Assembly (NCBI RefSeq): GCF_000420745.1
Contig: NZ_ATVN01000003.1
Span: 62,001-126,000 of the forward strand
DNA length: 64,000 nucleotides
Origin: Pseudorhodobacter ferrugineus DSM 5888
GTDB taxonomy: Bacteria; Pseudomonadota; Alphaproteobacteria; Rhodobacterales; Rhodobacteraceae
Reading direction: 5' to 3'
Below the pieces are notes generated by a model. That model was not told the origin of the DNA, ran no database searches, and saw only the letters and a program-made list of their open reading frames with translations. A program made the position numbers and the translations under genes. How positions within the stretch are numbered: the first letter of the stretch is position 1; every line of letters begins with the position of its first letter. This document shows positions 26,713-36,107 of the stretch, in pieces.

Positions 26713-27321
26713 ATGCCCAAGCTTGGAATGGAGCCTATCCGAAAGACCGCTTTGGTCAAAGCGACGATTGTTGAAATCGGGCGCGCGGGGTCTTTGGATG
26801 TGACCGTGGGACAGATTGCCAAGCGGGCGGGGATGTCGACCGCGCTGGCGCATCATTATTTCGGCGGCAAGGAGCAGATCTTTTTGGCGGCAATGCGACA
26901 CATCCTGTCGCTGTACGGGGCTGAAATTCGCGGGGCGCTGGCGACTGCGACCACCCCGCGCGCGCGGTTGGAGGCGATTGTGCTGGCGTCGTTCAGCCCC
27001 GCCAACTTTCGCCGTGAGGTGGTGAGTGCCTGGCTGAACTTTTATGTGCTTGCCCAAACGGTGCCGGGGGCGCGGCGGTTGCTTTCGGTGTATCAACGCC
27101 GCTTGCACGCCAACCTGTTGCACGCGTTGCGCCCCATTGTCGGCGGGCGGGCCGAAGAAATTGCGCTGTCTTTGGGCGCTTTGATCGACGGGGTTTACCT
27201 GCGAGAGGCGCTGAGTGCGGGGCCATCGGATGGCAGGGCATCGGCCAAGGTGGTGCAGGACTTTTTGGCCGCAGAACTTTTGCGATTTGACATGACACAA
27301 CAGAAAGGGGCCGACCTATGA
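26713..27321 (+). CDS. betI: choline-responsive TetR repressor
   Basis: BetI represses choline uptake and oxidation genes until choline is present. The 202-residue protein starts with the family signature [11 protein letters not shown] and a TetR helix-turn-helix (about residues 28-50, [20 protein letters not shown]), followed by a helical ligand domain. The ATG at 26713 gives the usual BetI N terminus; upstream in-frame sequence overlaps choX and is rejected. It overlaps betB by four bases. Confidence 0.95.
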   Translation: MPKLGMEPIRKTALVKATIVEIGRAGSLDVTVGQIAKRAGMSTALAHHYFGGKEQIFLAAMRHILSLYGAEIRGALATATTPRARLEAIVLASFSPANFRREVVSAWLNFYVLAQTVPGARRLLSVYQRRLHANLLHALRPIVGGRAEEIALSLGALIDGVYLREALSAGPSDGRASAKVVQDFLAAELLRFDMTQQKGADL

Positions 27322-28760
27322 TCGCGCAACCCAAAGCGAGCCATTTTGTAAATGGCGATTGGATGGAAGACACAGACGGTGCGGTGATCGAGGTGATTTA
27401 TCCCGCCACGGGCGCGGTGATTGCCACACTGCACGAGGCGACGCCTGCGGTGATTGACGCGGCGCTTGCGGGGGCCAAGGCCGCGCAAGGCGCATGGGCG
27501 GCGAAGAAGCCCGTTGAGCGGGGCCGGATTTTGCGGCGCGCGGCGGATTTGATCCGCGAACGCGGCGATGCGCTGGCGCGGTTGGAAACGCTGGATACGG
27601 GCAAGCCTTTGCAAGAAACGCTGGTGGCGGATTGGCCATCCGGAGCGGATGCGCTGGAGTATTTTGGCGGGTTGGCCCCGACTGTGACAGGCGAGACGAT
27701 CCCGCTGGGCGGCGATTTTGCCTATACCCTGCGTGAGGCGCTGGGCGTATGTGTGGGGATTGGCGCGTGGAATTACCCGAGCCAGATTGCTTGCTGGAAA
27801 TCAGCCCCTGCCTTGGCGATGGGCAATGCGATGGTGTTCAAACCATCCGAGGTGACGCCTTTGGGCGCGCTGGAGTTGGCCGCGATTTTCATTGAGGCGG
27901 GGTTGCCTGCGGGGCTGTTTAATGTGGTGCAAGGTCGTGGGGCAGTGGGTGCGTCATTGGTGACGGACGCACGTGTGGACAAGGTATCGCTGACCGGATC
28001 GGTGCCTACGGGGCGCAAGGTTTATGCAGCAGCGGCCGAGGGCATTCGCAATGTCACGATGGAATTGGGGGGCAAATCGCCGTTGATTATTTTCAACGAT
28101 GCCGATTTGGACAGCGCGGTCGGGGCGGCGATGATGGCGAATTTCTATTCGGCAGGGCAGGTCTGTTCCAACGGGACGCGGGTGTTTGTGCAAAAGGGCA
28201 TCAAGGCCGCGTTTTTGGCGCAGTTGAAGCTGCGGGCGGAAAAGATTGTGCTGGGCGATCCGATGGATATGGCGACCCAGATGGGGCCGTTAGTATCGGC
28301 TGTGCAGGTGGACAAGGTGATGAGCTATGTAAACGGGGCCGTGACCCAAGGGGCGCAGTTGGTTACGGGCGGTGGGCGGGATGGCATGTTTGTGCAACCC
28401 ACGGTATTTTCCGATGTGACCGATGACATGGTGCTTGCCTGTGAAGAGGTGTTTGGGCCGGTGATGGCTGTTCTTGATTTTGTGGATGAAGATGAGGTTG
28501 TAACCCGCGCCAATGACACGGATTTTGGGTTGGCGGCGGGGGTTTTTACCGCTGATTTGGCCCGTGCGCACCGCGTTATTGGCGCGTTGCAGGCGGGCAC
28601 GTGCTGGATCAACACCTATAACCTGACGCCGGTGGAAATGCCGTTTGGCGGGTCGAAACTTTCGGGTGTTGGGCGTGAAAACGGCAAGGCGGCGCTGGAG
28701 TATTACAGCCAGATCAAGAGCGTTTATGTCGGTATGGGGCCGGTTGACGCGCCGTATTGA
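27318..28760 (+). CDS. betB: betaine aldehyde dehydrogenase
   Basis: BetB oxidises betaine aldehyde to glycine betaine with NAD(P)+. The 480-residue protein has the ALDH signature: general base Glu249 in [10 protein letters not shown], catalytic Cys283 in AGQVCSNGT, and cofactor region [10 protein letters not shown]. It is the second gene of betI-betB-betA and overlaps betI (ATGA). A long perfect hairpin separates it from betA. Confidence 0.96.
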   Translation: MIAQPKASHFVNGDWMEDTDGAVIEVIYPATGAVIATLHEATPAVIDAALAGAKAAQGAWAAKKPVERGRILRRAADLIRERGDALARLETLDTGKPLQETLVADWPSGADALEYFGGLAPTVTGETIPLGGDFAYTLREALGVCVGIGAWNYPSQIACWKSAPALAMGNAMVFKPSEVTPLGALELAAIFIEAGLPAGLFNVVQGRGAVGASLVTDARVDKVSLTGSVPTGRKVYAAAAEGIRNVTMELGGKSPLIIFNDADLDSAVGAAMMANFYSAGQVCSNGTRVFVQKGIKAAFLAQLKLRAEKIVLGDPMDMATQMGPLVSAVQVDKVMSYVNGAVTQGAQLVTGGGRDGMFVQPTVFSDVTDDMVLACEEVFGPVMAVLDFVDEDEVVTRANDTDFGLAAGVFTADLARAHRVIGALQAGTCWINTYNLTPVEMPFGGSKLSGVGRENGKAALEYYSQIKSVYVGMGPVDAPY

Positions 28761-28779
28761 GTTGCTCTTGGGGGCTTGC

Positions 28780-28834
28780 GCCAGTGTTTTGGCGTGGCTC
28801 CCGCCCACCCACCCCGCCACGCCAAAACACTGGC
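28780..28834. repeat. perfect 19-bp inverted repeat between betB and betA
   Basis: GCCAGTGTTTTGGCGTGGC (28780-28798) and its exact complement (28816-28834) flank a 17-base C-rich loop. The RNA hairpin would be very stable but has no T-tract, so it more likely stabilises or processes mRNA, or is a dispersed element. A related string (CAGTGTTTTGGGCGGTGGC, 59110-59128) occurs elsewhere in the window. Confidence 0.75.
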
Positions 28835-28869
28835 TGGGGCGGACCTTTGACGCGAAAGTTTGGACGGAT

Positions 28870-30516
28870 ATGCAGGCGGATTATGTGATTGTTGGGGCAG
28901 GGTCCGCGGGCTGTGCGATGGCGTACCGGTTGGGCGAGGCGGGGGCTTCGGTTATCGTCATCGAGTTTGGCGGTACGGATGCGGGGCCGTTCATTCAGAT
29001 GCCGGCAGCGCTGTCCTATCCGATGAACATGGGCCTGTATGATTGGGGGATGTCGAGCGAGCCCGAGCCGCATTTGGGCGGACGGTCGCTGGTCACGCCG
29101 CGCGGCAAGGTGATTGGCGGGTCATCGAGCATCAACGGCATGGTCTATGTGCGTGGCCATGCCCGCGATTATGACCATTGGGCCGAAGCGGGGGCGGATG
29201 GTTGGGCTTATGCGGATGTGCTGCCCTATTTCCGCCGGATGGAGCATTGGCATGGCGGCGCGTCTGAATACCGCGGCACCGATGGGCCTTTGCACATTAC
29301 AAGAGGACCGCGCGATAACCCCTTGTTTGATGCCTTTATTTCGGCAGGTGAACAGGCCGGATACCCTGTGACGCCAGATTATAACGGGGCGGCGCAAGAG
29401 GGGTTTGGCCCGATGGAGGCCACGATTTACAAAGGGCAGCGTTGGTCGGCGGCGAATGCTTATTTGAAGCCTGCCGTGACGCGCGGGAACGTGACTGTGG
29501 TGCGCGGGTTGGCGCGTAAGGTGGTGATGAAGAACGGGCGCGCCGTTGGGGTAGAGCTGTCGCGCGGCGGCAAGGTTGAGGTGATCTTGGCCGCAAAAGA
29601 GGTGATCTTGGCGGCGTCGAGTTTGAATTCGCCCAAGCTGTTGATGCTGTCGGGGATTGGGCCCGCGGCGCATTTGGCCGAACACGGAATTGATGTTGTG
29701 GCGGATAGGCCGGGGGTTGGCAGCAATTTGCAAGACCATCTGGAGGTTTACATGCAGTTTGCCAGTAAGCAGCCGATTACCCTGTACAAATATTGGAACC
29801 TGTTGGGCAAAGCGCTGATCGGGGCACAGTGGTTGTTTACCCGCAAGGGTTTGGGCGCGTCGAACCAGTTTGAGGCTTGCGGGTTTATTCGCAGTAAGAA
29901 GGGTGTGGAATACCCTGATATTCAGTATCATTTCCTGCCGATCGCCGTGCGCTATGATGGTAAGGCGAGTGCTGAAGGCCACGGGTTTCAGGTGCATACT
30001 GGCCCGATGCGCAGCCCGTCGCGGGGCACGGTGCGCCTGCGGTCAAGTGACCCTGCGGCGAAGCCTGTCATCCGGTTCAACTATATGTCTGACCGCCAAG
30101 ATTGGGAGGATTTCCGCGCCTGCATTCGCCTGACGCGCGAGGTGTTTGCCCAAGCTGCGATGGAGCCGTTTGTGAAGCATGAGATCCAGCCGGGGGCAGG
30201 CGTGCAGACGGACGCCGAGATTGACGCGTTTATCCGTGAACATGCGGAAAGCGCCTATCACCCGTGCGGGACGGCGCGGATGGGGCGGCGCGATGATCTA
30301 ATGGCGGTGGTGGACGCTGAGTGTCGGGTGATCGGGGTAGAGGGGTTGCGGCTGGCCGACAGCTCGATCTTTCCGCGCATTACCAACGGAAATTTGAACG
30401 GACCGTCGATTATGGTTGGCGAAAAGGCGGCAGATCATATCTTGGGGCGCGTGCCTTTGGCGCCGATGAATTTGGCGCCTGAAGTGAATGAGAATTGGCG
30501 CGCGGCGCAGCGGTAA
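28870..30516 (+). CDS. betA: choline dehydrogenase
   Basis: BetA is a membrane-associated FAD enzyme of the GMC family that oxidises choline to betaine aldehyde. The start at 28870 ([18 protein letters not shown] motif at residues 9-14) gives 548 residues; the upstream in-frame extension overlaps betB and is rejected. GMC signatures [16 protein letters not shown] and [14 protein letters not shown] are present, and [12 protein letters not shown] carries the active-site histidine. It completes the two-step pathway to glycine betaine. Confidence 0.96.
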   Translation: MQADYVIVGAGSAGCAMAYRLGEAGASVIVIEFGGTDAGPFIQMPAALSYPMNMGLYDWGMSSEPEPHLGGRSLVTPRGKVIGGSSSINGMVYVRGHARDYDHWAEAGADGWAYADVLPYFRRMEHWHGGASEYRGTDGPLHITRGPRDNPLFDAFISAGEQAGYPVTPDYNGAAQEGFGPMEATIYKGQRWSAANAYLKPAVTRGNVTVVRGLARKVVMKNGRAVGVELSRGGKVEVILAAKEVILAASSLNSPKLLMLSGIGPAAHLAEHGIDVVADRPGVGSNLQDHLEVYMQFASKQPITLYKYWNLLGKALIGAQWLFTRKGLGASNQFEACGFIRSKKGVEYPDIQYHFLPIAVRYDGKASAEGHGFQVHTGPMRSPSRGTVRLRSSDPAAKPVIRFNYMSDRQDWEDFRACIRLTREVFAQAAMEPFVKHEIQPGAGVQTDAEIDAFIREHAESAYHPCGTARMGRRDDLMAVVDAECRVIGVEGLRLADSSIFPRITNGNLNGPSIMVGEKAADHILGRVPLAPMNLAPEVNENWRAAQR

Positions 30517-30529
30517 CTGGGGGGTAAGG

Positions 30530-30565
30530 TTAACTGAGCTTAACTAAGGTTAACCAATAGTTAAC
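30530..30565 (+). promoter_or_regulatory. CtrA-type box within a helically phased TTAAC array
   Basis: TTAAC occurs at 30530, 30540, 30550 and 30561, about one DNA turn apart. The last pair, TTAACCAATAGTTAAC (30550-30565), fits TTAA-N7-TTAAC, the CtrA consensus. It lies 43 bases before the nuclease start at 30608. The earlier pairs have six-base spacing. Confidence 0.55.
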
Positions 30566-30607
30566 AAAACCCTTGATTTGCCGCCGGTTTGGGCGGAATA
30601 CGGGGGT

Positions 30608-31105
30608 ATGTTAACACTTCGTACCGCTCTTGTTCTGATTTTGGCCCTTGTCACTCCAGCCCATGCTCTAACCCTTTCTGGGCAGGCGCGGGTCGTTGAT
30701 GGTGACAGTCTTGTGGTGGCGGGCGAGCGGGTCCGGCTGTTCGGGATTGACGCGCCCGAGCTGAAACAGCGCTGCGATGTGTCGGGGCGCAACTGGGCCT
30801 GTGGTGCGTGGTCCAAAGAGACGCTGGCCAAGATTGTCGGGCAAGGCGTCTTGCGCTGCGAGGCGCTGGAGCGTGACCGCTATGGCCGCATGGTGGCGCG
30901 CTGTATGGTTTCGGGGCGTGATGTCTCGGCACAGATGGTGCTTGCGGGGGCGGCGACTGCCTATCTGCGCTATTCTCGTGATTACACGGGCGCCGAGGCA
31001 CAAGCCAAACGTGAGGCGCGGGGGCTTTGGTCGGGGGCTGTGACGGCGCCGGATGCCTATCGCAAAGGTCGCGAAACGCGGTACGGCGGCGCCTGCGGGC
31101 TGTAG
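30608..31105 (+). CDS. secreted staphylococcal-nuclease-like nuclease
   Basis: The ATG at 30608 gives 165 residues with a signal peptide ending at TPAHA. The SNase (OB-fold) domain keeps Arg43 and Glu51 in RLFGIDAPE and the ERDRYGRMV segment with the second arginine, so the active site looks complete. It should cleave DNA or RNA outside the cytoplasm. The frame stops at 31105, and the family's usual C-terminal extension continues in another frame to 31262, implying a frameshift at a GGG run (31097-31099). A possible earlier start at 30578 lacks a clean signal peptide. Confidence 0.82.
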   Translation: MLTLRTALVLILALVTPAHALTLSGQARVVDGDSLVVAGERVRLFGIDAPELKQRCDVSGRNWACGAWSKETLAKIVGQGVLRCEALERDRYGRMVARCMVSGRDVSAQMVLAGAATAYLRYSRDYTGAEAQAKREARGLWSGAVTAPDAYRKGRETRYGGACGL

Positions 31106-31262
31106 GATCAAAGGCAATATCAGCGCAAAGGGCAAGCGGATTTACCATATGCCTGGCCAGCGCGATTATTACGCGACACGGATTGCGACGGGCAAGGGTG
31201 AGGCGTTTTTCTGTACAGAAGCCGAGGCGCGGGCGGCGGGATTTCGGGCCGCAAAACGCTAG
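31053..31262 (+). pseudogene. detached C-terminal extension of the SNase-like protein
   Basis: From about base 31100 the frame encodes CRIKGNISAKGKRIYHMPGQ and then a YATRI...AFFCTEAEARAAGF segment, the C-terminal extension often fused to SNase domains in alphaproteobacteria. Removing one G from 31097-31099 would join it to the nuclease frame as GACGCRIKGN. A separate ATG exists at 31053, but the residues before CRIKGN look like a shadow of the nuclease frame. Either the gene is broken or the base call is wrong. Confidence 0.55.
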
Positions 31263-31274
31263 GGCTCGACCATT

Positions 31275-31323
31275 TTGATCCGTGTCAAAGCGGGGCTGAG
31301 CGGCGTGGGCCATACTTGGGAAT
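31275..31323 (+). promoter_or_regulatory. FNR/FnrL-type class II promoter
   Basis: TTGATCCGTGTCAA (31275-31288) matches TTGA-N6-TCAA. A CATACT -10 hexamer lies at 31311-31316, predicting transcription from about 31323, which places the box centre at -41.5, the standard class II activator position. It would control the YdcH-type gene starting at 31348. Confidence 0.65.
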
Positions 31324-31347
31324 ACGTAAATAACCAAGGAGCATTTT

Positions 31348-31584
31348 ATGTCGCATACCCCGCACGAATTGGCTGAAGAATTCCCGATATATGTGGAGAA
31401 AATGCACAAGCTGAAGCTGGAAGACGCGCATTTTGCCAAGCTGTTTGATGCCTATCATGAGGTGAACCGGGCCGTGCATCGGGCCGAAACCGACCTGGAG
31501 CCCACGGATGATGCGCATGAAACAGCGTTGCGCAAAGAACGTGCCCGCCTGAAAGACGAGATTTACGCGATGTTGTCGGCCTAA
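31348..31584 (+). CDS. YdcH family (DUF465) small protein
   Basis: The 78-residue protein is a helical hairpin, rich in charged residues, with LEDAHFAKLFDAYHEVN and LRKERARLKDEIYAML segments that define the YdcH/DUF465 family. The role is unknown. A strong ribosome site (AAGGAG) precedes the ATG, and an FNR-type promoter lies upstream, suggesting induction at low oxygen. It ends convergently with pccR, eight bases apart. Confidence 0.88.
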   Translation: MSHTPHELAEEFPIYVEKMHKLKLEDAHFAKLFDAYHEVNRAVHRAETDLEPTDDAHETALRKERARLKDEIYAMLSA

Positions 31585-31591
31585 CTGGCGG

Positions 31592-33001
31592 CTAGGTGGT
31601 AAAGGTGTCGGGGCCGATGCCGTAAGGCACGACCCCGCGCCTGTCCGGATCGACCGAAAGTTGCTTTTCCAAGGGTGGGACAGACCGTTGGTGGCAATCG
31701 GGGCGTTCACAGATGCGGCAGGAAATGCCGATGGGTTCAAATCTGCCGCGCAGATCCAGACCATCGGCATAGACCAGTTTTGGCGCATGAGCGATTTCAC
31801 AGCCCAATCCGATGGCATAACGCTGTACGGGCGCGCCAAACGCGCCGCCAGATTTTGACACATCGCGCGCAAGGCAAACATAGCGCACCCCATCGGGCGT
31901 TTCGGCCAGTTGGCGCAGGAAACGGCCCGGTGTTTCAAAGGCTTGATGGACGTTCCACAGCGGGCAAGCGCCGCCGAAGCGCGCGAATTGAAAGCGGGTG
32001 GCGGAATGGCGTTTGGTAACGGTGCCAGCCTGATCGACCCGCACGAAAAAGAACGGTACGCCTTTGGCCCCCGGGCGTTGCAAGGTGGACAGACGGTGGG
32101 CGACCTGTTCGATGGAGCTGTCGAAAAGGTCGGACAGACGCTCTAGGTCGTGGCGCTCACGGTCTGCGGCCTCAAGAAACGCGGTGTAGGGCATGATGGC
32201 CGCACCCGCGAAATAGTTCGCAAGACCGATTTTCGCGATCCCGCGCGCCTGCGGGCTGTGAAATTGCGCAAGGTCCAGCGTTGCCTCGAACAAATCATTT
32301 TGGGTAAGCAGGGCGACTTGATGCAGCAAGTGAAAGCGGCGGGTGGCACCTGTTACGCGCGCCGATAGGGCCAGATGCTTGGTTTTCGGGTCAAAGCGGC
32401 GGATGTCTGTGGTGTTCGAAAGGGTCAAGTCTATGCAAAGGCTTTCGAGGGTAGCAAGGGCGGTGCTTTCAATCGGGATATCAGGGCCTTGCAGCGTGGC
32501 GTAGCGTTCCGCTGCGCGGTCAATGGCGTCTATGTAATTGTCGCAATAGTGAAAGAAATCGCGCACCTCTTCCCACGGAGAGGGGGACAGAGACGCCTCA
32601 TTCCGGCCCAAGGCATCATCGAAGCTGGCAAGGCGTTCATGGCTTTGGCGGTAGGCGCGGTGCAGGTCCAAGAACGCGCGGGCAAGGGCCGGGGCGTTGG
32701 AGGCGGCAAGGCGCAGGTCTGCCAAAGGGGGCGGTGTTGTGAAGACGGGGTCGGCCAATGCCTCACGCATGTCGGTGACCATGCGTTCGCTGTCGCCTGT
32801 TGTCAGCTCGGTTACATCCAGCCCAAATTCCTGCGCGAGGCCCAGCACCACACCTGCCGAAATGGGGCGGTTGTTGTTTTCCATCTGGTTCAGGTAGGGC
32901 AGGGATACATCAAGTTTTTGCGCAAACATCTTTTGCGTCAGGCGCAGCCGCGCGCGCAATTCGCGCAGTTTTACGCCGGCATAAAGTTTTTGCGTGGCCA
33001 T
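31592..33001 (-). CDS. pccR: short-chain acyl-CoA regulator of propionyl-CoA assimilation
   Basis: The 469-residue protein has an N-terminal XRE helix-turn-helix (about residues 8-60, LRLTQKMFAQKLDVSLPYLN), a central ImmA/IrrE-like region and a cysteine-bearing C-terminal domain (SCRICERPDC). This is the short-chain fatty acyl-CoA regulator family, whose studied member PccR controls pccB in Rhodobacter sphaeroides. pccB lies about 1.5 kb away on the other strand. TTTGCAAA sites occur just upstream of this gene and of pccB, supporting self-control and control of pccB. The start at 33001 follows AAGGGGC. Confidence 0.88.
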   Translation of the reverse strand: MATQKLYAGVKLRELRARLRLTQKMFAQKLDVSLPYLNQMENNNRPISAGVVLGLAQEFGLDVTELTTGDSERMVTDMREALADPVFTTPPPLADLRLAASNAPALARAFLDLHRAYRQSHERLASFDDALGRNEASLSPSPWEEVRDFFHYCDNYIDAIDRAAERYATLQGPDIPIESTALATLESLCIDLTLSNTTDIRRFDPKTKHLALSARVTGATRRFHLLHQVALLTQNDLFEATLDLAQFHSPQARGIAKIGLANYFAGAAIMPYTAFLEAADRERHDLERLSDLFDSSIEQVAHRLSTLQRPGAKGVPFFFVRVDQAGTVTKRHSATRFQFARFGGACPLWNVHQAFETPGRFLRQLAETPDGVRYVCLARDVSKSGGAFGAPVQRYAIGLGCEIAHAPKLVYADGLDLRGRFEPIGISCRICERPDCHQRSVPPLEKQLSVDPDRRGVVPYGIGPDTFTT

Positions 33002-33015
33002 TGTTTGCCCCTTGA

Positions 33016-33043
33016 TTTGCAAACCGTACGGTGGCTTTGCAAA
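33016..33043. promoter_or_regulatory. paired TTTGCAAA sites upstream of pccR
   Basis: Two perfect TTTGCAAA palindromes (33016-33023 and 33036-33043) have centres 20 bases apart, about two DNA turns, just upstream of pccR. The same octamer occurs before pccB. TTTGCAAA pairs have been described for PccR, though with a different spacer as I recall it. Confidence 0.65.
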
Positions 33044-33052
33044 CCCGTGGCG

Positions 33053-34270
33053 TCAAGCGCCTTTGATCTGGTTTTCGCGGCGAATCACCCACAAAATACA
33101 CAGATACGAGGCGAGGGAGGTGAGCAGCATCAAAAGGATCAGCGGCATCGGCCCCGTTTCAGGATCCAAAAGAAAGCCCGCAAGCGCAGACAAGGCCGCA
33201 CCAACCCCGATAAGGAATGACCCGCCAAGCCCTGCCGCCGAACCTGCCAGTTTAGGGCGCACCGACAGCATACCCGCATTGGCGCTGGGCGACAGTAAGC
33301 CATTGCCAAGGCCCACAAAAATCATCAATCCAAAGAACAAGACGGGCCCCGAAAGGCCTGCAAGTTCCAGCAACGCAAGGGCCGCCATGCCAAGAGTTGA
33401 GGTCAACGCGCCCGCAATCACCATGCGGTTTACGCCATAGCGCACAGCGTAGCGGCCCGAGAAGAAGTTGCCCGCCATATAGCCCAAAGCAGGTGCGCCG
33501 AAGTAAAGGCCAAGGGTTGCGGCATCCATTTTGAAAAACGTGGTGCCGATGTATGGCGCGCCACCTAGATAGGCAAAGAATGCGCCGGAGGCAAAGCCAG
33601 CAGCCAGGCAATAGCCCCAAAACCGCTGCGAGGTGAGCAGGTCGGGGTATTGGCGAAACTGCGCAGTCATGCTGGTGGCGCGGCTGGTCGTGGTTTCGCC
33701 CATGTCAAAGTAGACCACGACGCACATCGCAGCCCCCGACAGCATCATCATCATGAAAGAGGCCTGCCAGCCGAAGGCGCTGTCGAGTAGGCCACCGATA
33801 ACTGGGGCGATCATTGGGACCATCGCCATGCCCATCTGTACATAGCCGATCATCGAGGCGGCTTGGTCTTGGGGGACCATATCGCGCACCGCGGCACGCG
33901 ACAGCACAAAGCCGGAGGCGACAACCGCCTGCACGAGGCGGCAGGCGAGAAAGATGCTGTAATTGGGCGCAAGCAGCGACCCTGCGCAGGCCAGCGTAAA
34001 AATTATTGCAGCGGCCAGCATAACGGGACGTCGGCCAAAACGGTCGGATATCGGGCCGACAAACAGTTGCAAGAGCGCGGTTGTGGCGAGGTAGAGCGAC
34101 AATGACAGCTGCATCACCGCGTAATCGACCCCGAAATATGCGGCCATTGAGGGCAGCGACGGGAGAAATACGTTTAGTGACATCGCAGCGACGCCAGCGA
34201 GCAGCACGAGTGTGGTTAGATGCGGGGCGGTGGTCCGGTCAAAATAGCGGACAGTCGGTCTTATGCTCAT
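33053..34270 (-). CDS. Bcr/CflA-family MFS exporter
   Basis: The 405-residue protein has about twelve membrane helices and MFS signatures: GPISDRFGRRPVML between helices 2 and 3, and an RLVQAVVASGFVLSRAAVRD helix-4/5 region characteristic of Bcr/CflA multidrug exporters. It is likely a proton-driven exporter in the inner membrane. It is transcribed leftward between pccR and the divergent pccB, so it may be co-regulated with them, but nothing shows its substrate. The pccR regulatory sites lie in the short gap after its stop codon. Confidence 0.85.
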   Translation of the reverse strand: MSIRPTVRYFDRTTAPHLTTLVLLAGVAAMSLNVFLPSLPSMAAYFGVDYAVMQLSLSLYLATTALLQLFVGPISDRFGRRPVMLAAAIIFTLACAGSLLAPNYSIFLACRLVQAVVASGFVLSRAAVRDMVPQDQAASMIGYVQMGMAMVPMIAPVIGGLLDSAFGWQASFMMMMLSGAAMCVVVYFDMGETTTSRATSMTAQFRQYPDLLTSQRFWGYCLAAGFASGAFFAYLGGAPYIGTTFFKMDAATLGLYFGAPALGYMAGNFFSGRYAVRYGVNRMVIAGALTSTLGMAALALLELAGLSGPVLFFGLMIFVGLGNGLLSPSANAGMLSVRPKLAGSAAGLGGSFLIGVGAALSALAGFLLDPETGPMPLILLMLLTSLASYLCILWVIRRENQIKGA

Positions 34271-34347
34271 TACCTTTGGCTACGCCGATCTGTCTGGTCT
34301 GTCCATGCCAGAAATGGTTGGCGCGTGTCGGCCGCTAGAGTTCATTC

Positions 34348-34392
34348 GCAAGTTTGCAATTTGCAGTATTTTTATACCAATATGTTTGCAAA
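34348..34392 (+). promoter_or_regulatory. TTTGCAA-type sites upstream of pccB
   Basis: GCAAGTTTGCAATTTGCAG (34348-34366) and a perfect TTTGCAAA (34385-34392) lie in the bcr-pccB divergent gap. They resemble the paired sites before pccR and are candidate PccR-binding sites for activation of pccB. GCAAGTTTGC also recurs inside the 3' end of pccB at 35928-35937. Confidence 0.6.
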
Positions 34393-34463
34393 TTTTCTGA
34401 ATTTTGCTTTCCCAATGGGCCTGCCCCCGTTAGATTGCGTCAAAATACTGGGGGAGGCCTACG

Positions 34464-35990
34464 ATGAAAGATATCTTGCAGCAGCTGGAAGACCGCCGTG
34501 ATGTGGCCCGTCAGGGTGGCGGCGAGCGCCGTGTGGCGGCGCAGCATTCCAAGGGCAAGTTGACCGCGCGCGAGCGGATCGAGCTGTTGCTGGACGAAGG
34601 ATCGTTCGAAGAATTTGACATGTTCGTCGCCCACCGCTGCACCGATTTCGGGATGGAAAAAGATCGGCCTGCGGGCGACGGGGTGGTGACGGGCTGGGGC
34701 ACGGTGAATGGCCGGATGGTCTATGTGTTTTCGCAGGACTTTACGGTTATGGGTGGGTCTGTTTCCGAAACTCACGCGCAAAAGATATGCAAAATCATGG
34801 ACATGGCGATGCAAAACGGCGCGCCGGTTATCGGGATGAATGATTCCGGTGGTGCGCGCATTCAAGAAGGTGTGGCTAGTCTTGCCGCCTATGGCGAGGT
34901 GTTTCAGCGCAATATCATGGCGTCGGGCGTGGTGCCGCAGATCAGCTTGATCATGGGGCCATGCGCGGGCGGCGCGGTGTATTCGCCCGCGATGACCGAC
35001 TTTATCTTTATGGTCAAAGATTCGTCTTATATGTTCGTGACAGGCCCCGATGTGGTGAAAACCGTGACGAACGAGGTGGTGACAGCCGAGGAATTGGGTG
35101 GGGCGTCGACCCACACCAAGAAAAGTTCGGTCGCCGATGGCGCCTATGAAAATGATGTCGAAGCGCTGGCCGAAACGCGCCGCCTGATCGACTTTTTGCC
35201 TTTGTCAAACCGCGAGAAGGCACCGACCCGGCCGTTCTTTGATGATCCGGCGCGGGTGGAACAAAGCCTTGATACGCTGATCCCCGACAACCCGAACCAG
35301 CCGTATGATATGAAGGAATTGATCCTGAAGCTGGCGGATGAAGGCGATTTCTTTGAAATCCAAGCGGCTTTTGCGGGCAACATCATCACCGGCTTTATCC
35401 GGATTGAAGGGCAATCCGTGGGTGTTGTTGCCAACCAGCCAACGGTTTTGGCGGGCTGTTTGGATATTGATAGCAGCCGCAAGGCCGCGCGGTTTGTGCG
35501 GTTTTGCGATGCGTTCGAAATTCCGATCCTGACGCTGGTGGATGTGCCTGGGTTCCTGCCCGGCACTTCACAGGAATATGGTGGGGTGATTAAACACGGC
35601 GCGAAACTGTTGTTTGCGTATGGCGAGGCGACTGTGCCGAAAGTGACGGTGATCACCCGCAAGGCTTACGGCGGTGCCTATGACGTGATGGCGTCCAAGC
35701 ATCTGCGCGGCGATTTCAACTATGCCTGGCCCACGGCAGAAATTGCGGTGATGGGGGCCAAAGGGGCGACCGAAATCATTTATCGCGGCAAAACCGCCGA
35801 GGAAATTGCCGAGCGTACATCGGAATATGAAGCGCGTTTTGCCAACCCGTTTGTGGCGGCCGAAAAAGGATTTATCGACGAGGTGATCATGCCGCATTCC
35901 ACACGGCGGCGTATTGCACGGGCATTTGCAAGTTTGCGTGGGAAGAAGCTTACAAATCCGTGGAAAAAGCACGATAACATTCCGCTATAA
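34464..35990 (+). CDS. pccB: propionyl-CoA carboxylase beta chain
   Basis: PccB is the carboxyltransferase subunit that moves CO2 from biotin to propionyl-CoA, making (S)-methylmalonyl-CoA. The 508-residue length, the [19 protein letters not shown] region and the two crotonase-like halves ([12 protein letters not shown] and [15 protein letters not shown]) fit the acyl-CoA carboxylase beta family. Its start follows a GGGGGAGGCC ribosome site. PccA lies 2 kb downstream, separated by a block of small genes, an unusual arrangement. The upstream TTTGCAA sites suggest control by PccR. Confidence 0.97.
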   Translation: MKDILQQLEDRRDVARQGGGERRVAAQHSKGKLTARERIELLLDEGSFEEFDMFVAHRCTDFGMEKDRPAGDGVVTGWGTVNGRMVYVFSQDFTVMGGSVSETHAQKICKIMDMAMQNGAPVIGMNDSGGARIQEGVASLAAYGEVFQRNIMASGVVPQISLIMGPCAGGAVYSPAMTDFIFMVKDSSYMFVTGPDVVKTVTNEVVTAEELGGASTHTKKSSVADGAYENDVEALAETRRLIDFLPLSNREKAPTRPFFDDPARVEQSLDTLIPDNPNQPYDMKELILKLADEGDFFEIQAAFAGNIITGFIRIEGQSVGVVANQPTVLAGCLDIDSSRKAARFVRFCDAFEIPILTLVDVPGFLPGTSQEYGGVIKHGAKLLFAYGEATVPKVTVITRKAYGGAYDVMASKHLRGDFNYAWPTAEIAVMGAKGATEIIYRGKTAEEIAERTSEYEARFANPFVAAEKGFIDEVIMPHSTRRRIARAFASLRGKKLTNPWKKHDNIPL

Positions 35991-36011
35991 CCTTTGGAAG
36001 CGGAGCGCCTT

Positions 36012-36107
36012 ATGCCCAAGACGATCGACATCACGAAAGAAGCTGACATGGATCGGCTGGGCAGGGCGTTGCTGCCCGCGCCTTTGCTGCGAAAGGCCAA
36101 AGCATGA
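36012..36107 (+). CDS. 31-residue small protein of unknown function
   Basis: The reading frame MPKTIDITKEADMDRLGRAL and onwards ends in a basic ...LRKAKA tail. It starts 21 bases after pccB behind a GGAAGCGGAG ribosome site and overlaps the next gene's start by four bases (ATGA), which is typical of real coupled genes. It is too short to assign a family. It may also act only as a leader that couples translation of the following gene. Confidence 0.45.
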   Translation: MPKTIDITKEADMDRLGRALLPAPLLRKAKA

